Source of the DNA: Cricetomys ansorgei
Lineage: Eukaryota; Chordata; Mammalia; Rodentia; Nesomyidae
Assembly: GCA_026225945.1 (NCBI GenBank)
Contig: JAMJFZ010000705.1
Span: forward strand, 748,501-812,500
DNA: 64,000 nt
Reading direction: 5' to 3'
Part shown: one piece after another, positions 46,140 through 57,684 of the stretch
Layout of the letters: every line of letters begins with the position of its first letter
Numbering within the stretch: the stretch's first letter is position 1
Position numbers and translations under genes: made by a program
Notes under the pieces: model-generated
What the model saw: the letters and a program-made list of their open reading frames with translations, nothing else
The model's database searches: none
What the model was told of the DNA's origin: nothing

Positions 46140-46575
46140 CACAGCAGCCTTTCCTCTCTCAAAGCCCATCTCTGTCACTTTTTGACTGCATGACCCTTGG
46201 GAATGGCCTTTCTTTTTGCCTCAGTTTCCTCCTCTGTAACAGGAGGCTAAAAATAGACCCCACCTCCCAAGGTTGTTCCCTAATTTTTTTCTTTTATTTA
46301 TTGTTAGCCTATCTGCATGAGTAATTGTAATGAGTATGTGTGTCAGTGTGGGTGCGTCAGTGTCACCGCACACATGTGGAAGTGAGGACAACTTTCAGGA
46401 GCTGGTTCTCTCCTCAGGTCATCAGGCTAGCATGACAAGTGCTTTTGCCTGCTGAGTCATCTCAAAGCCCCCCCTCCCTTCCTCCCAGGATTGTTCTCAG
46501 ACTCTCTGGAGAGAGCACATGTTCAAGGGCTTGGCACACATTTAATATATACTTGGCAAATGCTTATTCTTCCGG
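46140..46575 (+). repeat. MIR split by a B3 SINE (minus)
   Basis: MIR left part 46,140-46,280 ('TGACTGCATGACCCTTGGGA', 'CCTCAGTTTCCTCCTCTGTA'). Right part 46,481-46,575 ('GGGCTTGGCACACATTTAAT'). A reverse B3 fills 46,281-46,480 ('GAGGACAACTTTCAGGAGC', 'CAGGTCATCAGGCTAGCATG'). Eighteen-base flanks at 46,263-46,280 and 46,481-46,498 match at 15 positions. Confidence 0.85.
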
Positions 46576-46587
46576 GAGTTGGAATTT

Positions 46588-46790
46588 TTATTGTGTGTGT
46601 GTGTGTGTGTGCACACGTGCGTGCATACGTGCACATGGTCATGCATGCACACACATGTGTGTGCAAGTCAGAGGACAACTTGCAGGAGTCAATTCTCTCC
46701 TTTCACCATGTGGATTCTAGTATCAGACTCAGGTCATCAGGTGTGGCAGCAAGCACTCTTATTTGCTGAGCCATTTTGCCAGCCCAGGTT
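46588..46790 (-). repeat. (TG)n and B3 SINE (minus)
   Basis: TG run 46,592-46,611, then alternating purine-pyrimidine GCACACGTGCGTGC/CATGCATGCACACAC to about 46,662, then the reverse B3 body to 46,787 ('GAGGACAACTTGCAGGAGTC'). Confidence 0.8.
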
Positions 46791-46924
46791 ACTCCGCACC
46801 CCCAGAGGTGCATACATGCCTAGCAAGCCCTCTACCGCTGATGCAAAGCCCCAATTCAGTTAGTGAAGCCTAAAACATCTTATTGCCACAAACATTCTCC
46901 TCCCTCTACCCCCCTTTCCTTCTT

Positions 46925-47410
46925 TTTTTTGGCGGGGAGGGGTGTTGTTGAGACAGGTTCTCTCTATGTAGCCCAAGCTGTCCTGGAACTCACTGTGTAG
47001 ATCAGACTAACCTCCAACTCATTAGAGAGCTTGTCTGCTTCAGCCTCTCTAATGCTGGGATTAAAAGTGTACACTACCACAATAGGCTCTTTTTGTTTTC
47101 TGATTCAGGAGAGGTCTCACTTTGTAGCCCTTGCTGGCCTACAACTTACTATGTAGACAAGGTTGGACTTGAACTCAAAGCAATTTCCTTGCCTCCTGGG
47201 ATTAAAGATCTGTGTCATCACACCTGACTGGGCCTTCTTAAAAAAAAAAAAAAAAAAAACTAAGCTGGGCAGTGGTGGCATATGCCTTTAATCCCAGCAC
47301 TCAGGAGGCAGAGGCAGGTGGATCTCTGAGTTCGAGGCCAGCTTGGTCTACAGAGAGAGTTCCAGGACAGCCAGAATTACAACAGAGAAACCCTGTCTAG
47401 AAAAAAAAAA
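46925..47410. repeat. Intronic B1-, B1-, B1+ (inverted pair)
   Basis: B1 minus 46,945-47,092 and 47,098-47,232. After poly(A)19, a nearly intact B1 plus at 47,262-47,410 ('GGCAGTGGTGGCATATGCC', 'AATCCCAGCACTCAGGAGG', 'AGAGAAACCCTGTCTAG'). Confidence 0.9.
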
Positions 47411-48959
47411 CCAATAAAAAAAACAAACTAAATGAAGAAACATCATTTAAGGAAGTAATTTATATCCTGTAGACTGTCCTGTCCCTTCTTCCTCTAGCCT
47501 TGTTTTTTCAAGTGCCGAGATAACAGGTGTGCATCTTCATGCCTAGCCTTGCTCTAAAACTTTTTAGCTCATGTGTGCCTCTTGCTTTAACCACTACACC
47601 CCAGCTAGCCCGAATCCAGGTGTGTACCACCTGCCCTGATTGCCCGGTTCCTGTCTCACTCCCCAGCATTTTCAGGAACTCCTTCACTGCCCCTTCCCTC
47701 TATAACCAAGAGAGTGGCCCAGAAGTGACACAAGGTTTCTTCCTGCACCCACCACCCCTGCTGTGGAGGTGCCCTGGGTCGGGCAGAAAACACACTGTGT
47801 TTTGCTGCATTTGTATAGGTCCAGGCCTGAGGTGCTCTCCTCCCATCCAGCTCCCTGCTTCTAGCACAATCTCCTTTCACTTCAATGGCAGAAGTGGTGG
47901 GAGGTGGGGAGGGGCCTTCTTTGTTTGCCTAAGGGAGAGAGGAAAATTTCCTCCTTAGAGTCACTGGCATCCTCACAAGCAGGAGGTTGTGACATTGGAG
48001 CCAGGGCAGCAACTGAGCTATCTATTCTATGTCAGACACTCTAGGTCAACAACAGTACTGGGGACAAAAAAAGGAGCGATAGTGGGCTCAGCAGACCATT
48101 TGACCGCCCAAGGCAGCATTGTTTCCTCTTCCAGAGACAGATCTTAACCCCTTGTCACCACTTGAGAAGCTGGAGCAGGAATCTCCATTGAGACTCACTG
48201 CAACCTGGGTACAGACCCCATTATCGGATGAGCAAGCAGGCTCATGGAAAGTCTATAACTAGCCTGAGGTCATTTTAGGTGAAGGATCAGGATACAAACA
48301 GTAGCTACATGACCCTTACATAACCCATCATGCAACCCGCTATTTGCTGGTGACTTTATTACTTTCTCCTCTTGGCTTGTTCTCACCATGTGCCCACCTG
48401 CCCACCCCCTGGAGAGAGTTGCCTTCCCTACAGCTTAAGGAGATATAGTCATAGTTTGCTGGAGTTGGAATGTGCTCACAACTGGACAGCTTCCTTGAGT
48501 TTTGTGTTTTTCAAGGTATCATCAAATTAGCCTTCTTTTTCTTTTCTTTTTTAATGACTAGCTTTTTCTTTAGGCTGATACCATCTGCAAAAGCACAAGG
48601 AGTCTGCTGCTGTAAGAGTCTAGTTCGTTGCTTCAGTCTTTTGTGCTTCATCTTTTTAGCTGTGCAATTTTGAGTGGGTAACAGGATTGTTAAATGGGTC
48701 AAAAGAAAGAATGCATGGGGAAATGATTGCTGCAGCCCCTGGTTTGATAAACTCTCGGTGCCTCCAGTTTCCTTCCTTCTGGCTCATCTATACTGGAAAG
48801 GAGATCGAAGCTTAGGGTAACTCCTGCTGACTCTGTTTCTGGTAGAAATATGGGCAAGGGCCTTAATCCAGAGGTTCCTGGCTCCCCAGGGTCCTGGTTT
48901 GCGTGCACCTGTCTGTGTTCTATGTCCCTCCCCTAGAACCATTATTCTGGTGGGGCTAT

Positions 48960-49134
48960 GGGGCGGGTGCGGCGATGGACCGGGCGGGCACAGAACAGGT
49001 GGGTGCAGGCTGGGTGTCCGGCGCTGGGACACAAGTGCTCTGTGTGTAGGGTGGGCGGAAGTCAGGGCGTTTGATCTGAATTCTAAAGGGTGTTGTTCAG
49101 CGCCCCACAAAGGTCCCATTGTACAGACACTTGG
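48960..49134 (+). promoter_or_regulatory. Gjb1: Gjb1 promoter P2 (nerve type)
   Basis: GC-richer and CpG-containing region about 480-650 bases before the start codon, the position known for the nerve-specific connexin-32 promoter. Visible motifs: an EGR-like GGGTGGGCG (49,049-49,057, one mismatch to GCGTGGGCG), a GTTGTT SOX-like site (49,091-49,096), and an inverted pair ACAAAGG (49,107-49,113) and CATTGTA (49,117-49,123). SOX10 and EGR2 activation of this promoter in Schwann cells is established. Which motif each factor uses here is inference. A TATAAA at 49,135-49,140 may or may not act as a TATA box. Confidence 0.7.
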
Positions 49135-49274
49135 TATAAAGCAGCATATGACTCTCCAGCACCGGGAGGCGATGAATTGGGACGCAGGCGCGACCACAGG
49201 GACCACTCCCCCTACACAGACATGAGACCATAGGGGAGCTGTCTGGGTGGCCTCAAGGATAGGCGCTCCCCGAG
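49120..49274 (+). other. Gjb1: Gjb1 non-coding exon 1B
   Basis: The 3' boundary is inferred from CCCCGAG followed by GTAACC (49,274/49,275), an acceptable donor that joins the acceptor at 49,601 and leaves a short intron of 326 bases. The 5' end is uncertain: about 49,120 by the distance reported for human, or about 49,165 if the TATAAA is functional. It holds a 17-codon upstream frame. Confidence 0.55.
49172..49225 (+). other. 17-codon upstream ORF in exon 1B
   Basis: ATG at 49,172 and stop at 49,223-49,225, wholly inside exon 1B and so present only in the P2 (nerve) transcript. The start context is moderate (G at -4, no purine/G optimum). Translation is not shown. An internal ribosome entry site has been reported for the nerve connexin-32 leader, and such a uORF would be relevant to it. 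Confidence 0.4.
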
Positions 49275-49606
49275 GTAACCGGGCTTTCTGGGTTTGCCAT
49301 AAGTCAGGTGCAAAGGAGCTGGGGGAAGGGAGCCAGAAGAGCTGGCTAAATAGTAGAAAAAGATAGGCTTGGTGAAGAAAGGGACTCAAAAGGAAAGAAT
49401 GATGGATGGATGTGAAGAAAGGGGATGGGACTCAGAGAGGTCAAGTCAAGAATGAGGAGGGATTGACGAGGAAAACTATAACTATCCTTGCTCTTCTGAC
49501 ACCAGCTCTTGGAAGAAATGGGGGCAGGGGAGGCAGCATTATATGCCCAGCTTCCTACCCTGAACTTCTGACAGCTTGCTTCCTGCCTCTTGTTTCACAG
49601 GTGTGA

Positions 49607-50468
<862 letters not shown>

Positions 50469-51082
50469 TGCCGTGTACCAGGCAACCTCCCATCCCACCC
50501 CTCCCTCACCCAGCTCAGGCCTGCCCCTCCTTCTCCTATGCCGGTGAGCAGGCTTCTGCCTGCTAAGGATTTCTCCACCGAAACCTTCCTTCCCTCTCTA
50601 CTCCCCTTCCTCAGAGGGCCTTTGGTCTAAGAACTGGCCAGCTGGGGAGTGGGGAGCCACCTCTGCACCAGGGCTCAAGGTTACTGAGGATGTGGGCAGC
50701 TCTTTCTGCCTGTACCCCTTCCTCTTCCCTCTCCCTCTTTCTGAGATGAGAGATGAGATGCTCTGCCTGTGTTTCCAATTATGAAACTAATCTTAACCCC
50801 CATGCTGTCAGGTATCCCACCTCGGGAGTCACATCAGTGGGGAGGGATGTGGGCAAGCGGAGTGGAGGAGGGGCTCTGCATTGTGGGTGGAGAAGGGAGG
50901 GGAGCAAGCACAGGAAAAGGAAGAACGGGGCTTGGCTTGCTGCCTGTCACAAGGAAAAGGAGGACATGTCTAGGGTGAGGGAGTTACGGAGGGAGAAGCA
51001 GGCAGATAAATTGGAGTGGGGGTTGGCCAGGGCTGCCCCGAGTCCCCAGTCCCCAAGGCCTCTCTCTCTGCAAATGTTACAC

Positions 51083-51088
51083 ATTAAA
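51083..51088 (+). terminator. Gjb1: Gjb1 polyadenylation signal ATTAAA
   Basis: ATTAAA variant signal 615 nt after the stop codon, followed within about 35-60 nt by a GTGTTTGTTG GU-rich element (about 51,121). Cleavage is expected near 51,100-51,110. The 3' UTR (50,469 onward) is C/T- then G/A-rich and contains no repeat. The 149-codon open frame across 50,753-51,202 lies in the UTR and is not a gene. Confidence 0.8.
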
Positions 51089-51108
51089 CAGGATTTTACA
51101 GTAAATGA

Positions 51109-51434
51109 TGAGGTGGCTCGAGTGTTTGTTGCAGTTCTTTCTCCTGCACCCTCCTTTCTGACCTCCCCCTGGATAAGCTGGCCTTGGTTGGCATTTTGCT
51201 GATCAAGAAAAGAAAAGGGCAGAAGGAAGAGTGACTTGAAGCAGCAAATAGGGGCCTAGCAAAGCTACCCTCTGAGACATCCTTTCCTGCTTCTTGTTCT
51301 GGCCTGTTTGTTTACTTATTTCTTTTTTATTGTTTATAGTCTATTGGTATTTAATTCACATACCTCCTTTCTTTGGATTAAAAAGAAATGACAGCCTCTT
51401 CTTGAGAGACAGGAAATGGTAGAGAAATTTTTCT

Positions 51435-51505
<71 letters not shown>

Positions 51506-52164
51506 AGGTAGCAGCACACACTTTCCTTGGTTACCTCAGCCAGGTCCTTCCTTTATACTCCTGAAAGAACTGTCCCCTTCCTCCCTGGACATTCAGCATC
51601 TGATTCCCTGCTCTCTCTTCTGGATATGGCCTCTAATTCCATCTGCCTCCTCAGTGTCCCTCCCTTGTTCCTCTCTGAAGCCATGCCTCCCAGGACTCTG
51701 CCACGGGTCAACAGGTCAGGCAGAAGGTTCCTTGCCAGCCCCCCTCCATCAACTACTAGAGGAAAAGCTCCAGGTTTGGGACTTGAAAAAGCAGAGTTTA
51801 GGTCCTAGCTTTGTCCCTTGTGTACAAGGTGTGCCTTTTCCCAAGTCTGTTGCCCTGTGTGCAAACAAGGGCTGGCCTAGTATCTCTCCCAGCTCCCTCC
51901 CACACTTATCTGTGTTTCTAAAGGACCCCCCCAAGCCTTGCAGGGCCTTTCCCTACTGCCACTGCCCACACTAAGGGTGACTCAAGGTTCCAAGTTCCCC
52001 CCAGCAAGTTTTCTTCCTCAGTCTCCCCATGTCTGAGCTGGACAGAGCATTAGCTACTCCCTCTCAGAGTACATGGAGGAAATCCACAGAAATGAATAAA
52101 ATCAAGTGTGACCGCATCAAAATCATTTTCCTTTCTGAAAGCAAGCATAAACTACAAAAATAGA
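51109..52164. other. Intergenic sequence 3' of Gjb1
   Basis: Unique-looking apart from the compound microsatellite at 51,436-51,502. No gene recognised. The 178-codon frame beginning in the GT tract (51,438-51,974) has no family resemblance. Confidence 0.45.
51436..51502. repeat. Compound (GT)n(GA)n microsatellite
   Basis: About 17 GT units followed without a break by about 16 GA units, roughly 330 bases beyond the Gjb1 poly(A) site. Confidence 0.95.
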
Positions 52165-52900
52165 AAACAAATTGGATGTAGTGGTATTTGTCTATAATCC
52201 CAGGGAGCCAAGGCAGGAGGATTGCAGCAAGTTAGAGGCCAGCCTAAAGTACACAGTTCCAAGGCAGCTTGGGCTACAGCATAAGACCCTGCCTCAGTAA
52301 CAATAGCAAAAACCATTCCTTTCCTGTGAGAGATTATCTTTCTCCTTAGAAATTGACATTACGTTCTATCAGAGGAGAGGTCCTTATGTGACTGACACGT
52401 GGGCTGCAAAATTCCTTTTCCTATGGAAATCCATTCCCCTTTCCCACAACACAACAAGCATAGACCATTTCCTCTTTGTCCAAAAGGCCATCAAGAGAAA
52501 GATTTTTTTTTCAAAATTCCATGAGGGACAGGGGTGCTGGGCATGTAGCTCAGTTAGTATAGTGGGTTCCTAATATGCCCTGGTTCCATACTCAACACCA
52601 CAATTAGTTAATCCTAGTCCTTGAGGGAACCTCATACCCTTGTCCAGGTGAGAAATGATAAACTGCACATCACCTCAGAAATCTACTTCTCTTCAGAAGA
52701 TTCCAATTCCAAGCCCTATATAGTGGCACACCTTTAATGTCAGCATTTGGGAGGCCGAGGCAGGTGGACCTTTGTGAGTTTGAGGCCAGACTAATCTATA
52801 TTAGAGAGTTCCAGGACAGCCAGGGCTAGATGGAAAAAATCCTGTCTCAAAAGGAAGAAAGAAAGAAAGAAAGGGAAAAAAGAGGAAGAAAAAAAGAAGA
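52165..52900 (+). repeat. SINEs: B1, ID-like, B1 with (GAAA)n tail
   Basis: B1 52,170-52,300. ID-like 52,530-52,605 ('GGGCATGTAGCTCAGTTAGT'). B1 52,710-52,858 ('GGGAGGCCGAGGCAGG') ending in GAAA units to 52,900. Confidence 0.75.
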
Positions 52901-53370
52901 TTCCAATTCCAGATCAAGGCTCACCTCTGCTGGGGCAAAGTAGGGGCAACAAAGATATCAGGTTTTAGGAGCCAGAGAGAGAATAGGACACATGATTCTT
53001 GTGTCCTGCTAACCAAGTGGAAAGAGGCTAAAGGAACCCTGAAGGGTGCTCCATAGAGGTAAAGTCTCAAAGACGGGTGGGAAAGGCTGCCCCATGATCG
53101 ATGCTTTCATTTGATGGGAATACACTGAGGGCTTAGTACCATCATAGTGTGTGATGCTCTGAGCAAGGTAGTGAAGAGGATGTTGTTGGATTTAAAAGAC
53201 CTGACTTCCCACTGTTGGGCTTGACCCCTTTGACACTTTATCCTTAGCCCTTGTAAGTCTCAGTATTTGTACCTGGAGTATAGGGTTCATAATAACTGCT
53301 CCATGTTTCATGGGGCTTTTTGGAGAATTAAACAATTTATGTTCAAAAACTGATTATAAATTATAAAGGT
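52901..53370 (+). other. Unique DNA with a diverged MIR
   Basis: 53,200-53,335 resembles an MIR in plus orientation ('GTCTCAGTATTTGTACCTGG', 'TTCATAATAACTGCTCC', 'GAGAATTAAACAATTTATGT'). Otherwise nothing. Confidence 0.5.
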
Positions 53371-54270
53371 GATGATGGGGCTAGAGAGGCTGCTCTTCCT
53401 GAAGACCCAGGTTCAATTCCCACAGCAGGCTCATGACTGTTTGTAATTCCAGTTCTAGGAAATCTGACACTCTCATACAGACATACATGCAGGCAAAACT
53501 CTAGTACACATAAAATAAGAATATTTTTAAATATTTATCTGCATGTATACCTGTCTGCCAGAAGAGGGCATCAGATCCCATTATAGATGGTTGTGAGCCA
53601 CCATGTGGTTGCTGGGAACTGAACTCAAGACCTCTGGAAGAGCAGTTGGTGCTCTTAATCACTGAGCCATCTCTCCAGTCCCTAAAAAGCAAAATTTAAA
53701 GGTAATGAGTTAAGTATGGTGGCACACACCTGTAGTCTCAGCACTTAGAAAGAGGAGACAGAAGTTCAAGTCCAGCCTTGGCTAAACAGGGAGCTTGAAT
53801 CCAGTCTGGGATACATGGACCCTTAAAAAAGTCAAAAAGTAAGTTAAAAAGAAATCAAATTGTAAATGTAATATAGCTTCATAGGCATCAAGACAGAGGC
53901 TTTAAAGTGTACTAGAACTCTCTGGAAACCAGGAAGGAGTAATCCAGTTCAACTGACATGATGCTTGTATAAACAATTTGACGCTATTAGCAGGGCATGG
54001 TGGTTCATGCCTTAAATCCCAGTACACAAGAGGCAGAAGCAAGAGGATTTCTGTGAGTACAAGGCCAGGGTGGTCTACAGAGTAAGTTCCAGGACAGCTG
54101 GAGTCACAAAAAGACACTGTGGAGGAGGGAAGAAAGAGGGGGGAGAGGAAGGGGGAGGATTTGACAGTATAAGGCCAGGTTTGGCACCCATCTATGATGC
54201 CAGCATTTTGGTGGCTGAGGCAGGAGTGGGACTTCAAGGCTGGGCTACTTATTGAGGACCCTATCTGAAA
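53371..54270. repeat. SINE cluster: B2+, B2-, B1+, B1+, B1+
   Basis: B2 plus 53,378-53,518 and a well-kept B2 minus 53,525-53,688 form a direct inverted pair. B1-like 53,712-53,830. B1 53,985-54,112 with a GGGA/GGAA purine tail to 54,160. B1-like 54,165-54,270. Confidence 0.75.
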
Positions 54271-55025
54271 ACAAAAACAAAATCTTGGCAAAAGCAAGGC
54301 TTCTCCGGGGAATAGGCAGCAGTCCAAACAACAAAGTCCAAGAGATGTTGCAAACTTGAGCATGGCCCATTGAAGGGTCAAATATTCAAGGGATCTAACT
54401 TGGGGACAGGAAAGGTCAAGGATCAGAAGGTTCTGGTGCACTCTGTCCTCTGCTGTTTGTGGGGCAGGGGGAGTCTATGATATTTCAGAGGTGTCTATGG
54501 GCAGAGATGCCAGCAACTGCAGGGAAAAGATAGAGTAAGTTCCTGGATAGAGGCTAGCTGAACTAAGGAGAGTAGTCAAAGCACCAGCTAACTGAGTTGA
54601 GATTGCAGAGCAATCTGCAGTATCCATAGAGAATTGGCATGGCAACCACAAACTGGCTCAGATGCTCAATCAGATAGTGGGGACTAGAGGGGAATGCTCT
54701 TTTACTGATTCCACAATATTTAAATGCCAGACCTGGCCTGTAGTATACAAGGGGCCACACAATCCTGCTGACCTGGTCTGCCTTTGATTCCCAGACTAGG
54801 CCAGGCTAAATCTATAGAGGCAAGCAAAGAAAGGATTGAGGCATTGAAGTGAGAGGAAATAAAGCAAGAGACAGACATCTGAAAGGCATGTCTTTAGTGT
54901 CAGATAAGTAATCTGTCATGGAGGATTCAAGGAATGGAATGGCTACAGGAGAGGTGGGAAAGATAAACTATGGCTATGTTGTGATAGGCATTCTGTGTCT
55001 CTTTAAGGGGTTAAGAATATCTTTA
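54271..55025. other. Intergenic, apparently unique sequence
   Basis: Nothing recognised. Confidence 0.4.
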
Positions 55026-55781
55026 AGAGAGTTGGAGAGTCAGGAGGCAAAGGCGGGTGATCTCTGTGAGTTCAAGGCCAGCCTAGTCTACAGAGTGAGT
55101 TTCCGGACAGCTAGAACAGAAAGACCCTGTCTCAAAATAAACAAAAAAAATCAAAAACAAGAAACAAAAAAATATATAAGAGAACAAAAGCGATGGCTCA
55201 GTGATTAAGAGTATTTGCTTTGCTGGGCGGTGGTGGCACATGCCTTTAGTCCCAGGACTTGGGAGGCAGAGGCAGTTGGATCTCTGTGAGTTAGAGGCCA
55301 GCCTGGTCTACAGAATTAGTTTCAGGACAACCAGGCCTACCTCGAGAAACTCTGTCTCAGAAAAAAATTGCAGAGGACCTGAGTTCAATTTCTAGCACCA
55401 CACAGCAGCTCAGAAGCATCATAACCCCAGTCCAAGGACAGAGAGCCAAGGCCCTCTTTTGACTTCCATGGGCACCAGGCGCACATTGGTACATAGACAT
55501 ACATTCCAGCAAAACAAATAAATATTTCTTTAAAAACCATAATGTCTGTAGGAGCTGGGCGTAGTATGTACTAGCACTTAGGAGGTGAAGGTAAGATCAC
55601 AAATTCAAGGTCATCCTCAGTTACATAGTGGGTTGAGGTCAACTGGGTTACATAGACCTCTTCTCAAAACACCAAAAATAGTAAGGAAGGACGGAAGGAA
55701 GGAAGGAAGGAAGGAGAGAAAGAGAGAAAGAACAACAAAAAGGAAGAGAGAGAGAGAAAGAAAGGAAGGAAGGAAGGAAAA

Positions 55782-55813
<32 letters not shown>

Positions 55814-56045
55814 GAGGAAGGAAAGAAGAAAGAAAAGGTTTGGCATATGGATGTGCCTCAATTTCAACTACTCTGTATAAAACCCTAAATTTGATCCCCA
55901 GAACTGCACAAAACTGGGTATAGTGGTGCATGCCAATAACTCCAGCATCCTAGAGGTATAGGTTTGAAACTCAGGAGTTCAAGGCTAGTCCTGTCTACAA
56001 ATAAAATTTGAGGCCAGCCTGGGCTTTCTGAGACTCTGTCTCAGA
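55026..56045 (+). repeat. SINE cluster including a B1 inside a B2
   Basis: B1 55,030-55,135. B2 starts 55,188, is interrupted at about 55,219 by a complete B1 (55,220-55,364) and resumes 55,365-55,520. B4-like 55,552-55,675 with a GGAA/GAAA purine tail of about 155 bases (55,680-55,835). B1-like 55,915-56,045. Confidence 0.75.
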
Positions 56046-56361
56046 AAGAGAAAAAAAGAGAGGAGAGGGGAGGGGAGGGGAGGGGAGGGGAGGGGAGGGG
56101 AGGGGAGGGGAGGGGAGGGGAGGAGGGGAGAGGGAGGGGAGGAGGGGAGGGGAGGGGAGGAGAGGGGAGGACAGGTGAGCTGCTCAGCAGGTAAAGGTGC
56201 TTGCTGCCAAGCCTGACAACCTAAGCTTGATCCCTGGAACCCACATGGTGGAGGAAGAGAACTGACTCCTCAAAGTCCTCCCCTAACTTCCACACCGTGA
56301 CATGTGTACACCCACACATACATGTGCACACACAGCACACAAAATAAATAATAAGAAAGAA

Positions 56362-56393
<32 letters not shown>

Positions 56394-56425
56394 AAAGAGA
56401 GAAAGAGAGAAAAAGAGAGAGAAGA
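56046..56425. repeat. (GGGGA)n array, B3 (plus), (GA)n
   Basis: GGGGA pentamers 56,060-56,170 grow from the tail of the preceding B1. B3 56,175-56,345 ('GCTGCTCAGCAGGTAAAGGT', 'GCCAAGCCTGACAACC'). GA-rich tail 56,360-56,420. Confidence 0.85.
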
Positions 56426-56780
56426 AAAGATCATCTACGGGTGCTGGGAAACATTTTGAAGAGGAATGAAACCTCAGGCTATGTTGTTAGCTCACTCCAG
56501 CAGGCACACTAAATGTGGAGAGTGGACGTGGGAAAAGAAAGGTCAGAGGCAAGGCCTGGGAAAGTAGCTCAGGGCAGAGTGTCTTCCTAGTGATGTGCAG
56601 GGCCCTGGGTTCAATTTTCACAGCAATAAATGAACAAACAAAAAACAAAATAAAGCAAGGGTTCTCTTTCATTCTGTCTTGGTTTTGTTCTTACCGTGAA
56701 TTGATTTTTTTTTAAGTAGGTGGAAGTAGGTTGAGATGATCTGGCCCTCAACACAGATCCTTCTGTCCCAGCTTATAGTA
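56426..56780 (+). other. Unique DNA with an ID-like remnant
   Basis: ID-like 56,555-56,640 ('AAAGTAGCTCAGGGCAGAGT', 'GGGCCCTGGGTTCAATTTTC'). Otherwise nothing. Confidence 0.5.
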
Positions 56781-56973
56781 CAGTGGCTCTCAACCTTCCT
56801 AATGCTGCAATCTTTTAATATGGTTCCTCATGTTGTGGTGACCCCCAATCATAACATTTTCATTGCTACTTCATAACTGTAATTTTGCTACTGTTATGAA
56901 TCATAATGTAAATATCTGATATGCAGATGGTCGACCCCCGGTTGGGCCATGACCCTAAGGTTGAGAACAGCTG
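56781..56973 (+). mobile_element. URR1 non-autonomous hAT-type DNA transposon
   Basis: Terminal CAGTGGCTCTCAACC and GGTTGAGAACAGCTG form inverted repeats. The inner 'GTGGTGACCCCCAATCATAA', 'TTTTGCTACTGTTATGAATC' and 'ATATCTGATATGCAGATGGT' are characteristic. Confidence 0.9.
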
Positions 56974-57499
56974 CTATAAAATATTGGGATTACAGGTGTT
57001 CACCATCACACTCTGCCGGCCTCCTTTCTGAATTCCCATGGTGCATTGCGTTGTATGTAAAGAGAGGATTTATCTCATAATGAGATGGCTACTTGTACAA
57101 GCTTAACACATAATAGGTGCTTCCTAGCCCGTAGAAAGAAATAAGAGCACCGTGAAAGTGACAGGCAAGTGCAATGGGTGAGTCTTGACAGAGTGGAGTC
57201 TTCAGACTGTGGTTAGAGCAGATAACATGTGGGTTTGGAGTCTAGTGGTATAGCAGGATATCTGGCACCTTGAATGGCAAAGGAGCTTGGGGCTGGTTGG
57301 GCTTGTCTCATTTAAGTTTTCATAAATTTGTTTAGGAGAATGGTCTCTTGGGTATCACATGTAGAAACTTTTCTGAGGTTAAAAGCTAAGTCCCTTAATA
57401 GATTGACAGTTTTACACTCCAGATTATACACAGACTATGAAGCTCTGGGTCAAGGCAGATCTTTGCACCAATAGTTGTATTGAAGTTGGCAGGGGCAGG
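56974..57499. other. Intergenic sequence without recognised gene
   Basis: Starts with a short B1-minus remnant (56,982-57,020, 'TTGGGATTACAGGTGTTCAC'). Otherwise unassigned. Confidence 0.4.
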
Positions 57500-57636
57500 G
57501 TACTGGAGAGATGGCTCAATAGTTAAGAGTATTTGCTGCTCTTGTAGAAGAGCTGGTTCAGTTCTTAGATCCAATACCTTCTTCTGGCATTCTCAGGCTC
57601 TAGCATGTGCTGCACATGCATACATTCAGGCAAACA
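57500..57636 (+). repeat. B2 SINE
   Basis: 'GTACTGGAGAGATGGCTCAA', 'TAGTTAAGAGTATTTGCTGC' and 'CATGCATACATTCAGGCAAA'. Its tail is the GATA array. Confidence 0.85.
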
Positions 57637-57648
57637 TGATAGATAGAT

Positions 57649-57684
<36 letters not shown>

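Larger units (their letters stand above)
43327..49600 (+). other. Gjb1: Gjb1 intron 1 (P1 transcript)
   Basis: Starts GTGAGG and ends in a pyrimidine-rich 'CTTCCTGCCTCTTGTTTCACAG' type acceptor. It contains SINEs, MIRs and the alternative promoter P2. Apart from P2 and exon 1B, 47,420-48,950 looks unique and holds a possible MIR in minus orientation around 48,195-48,320. No gene is nested in it. The 143-codon frame at 47,527-47,958 shows no family resemblance. Confidence 0.7.

Noticed and set aside
48784..49389. 201-codon minus-strand frame over P2 and exon 1B
   Set aside because: Antisense to the GC-rich Gjb1 promoter. No recognisable domain, and GC-rich DNA lacks stops by chance.
50753..51202. 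149-codon frame after connexin-32
   Set aside because: Lies in the Gjb1 3' UTR and crosses the poly(A) site. No family resemblance.
53902..54441. 179-codon minus-strand frame
   Set aside because: Passes through B1 copies and a purine tail. The peptide has the usual reverse-B1 wording.
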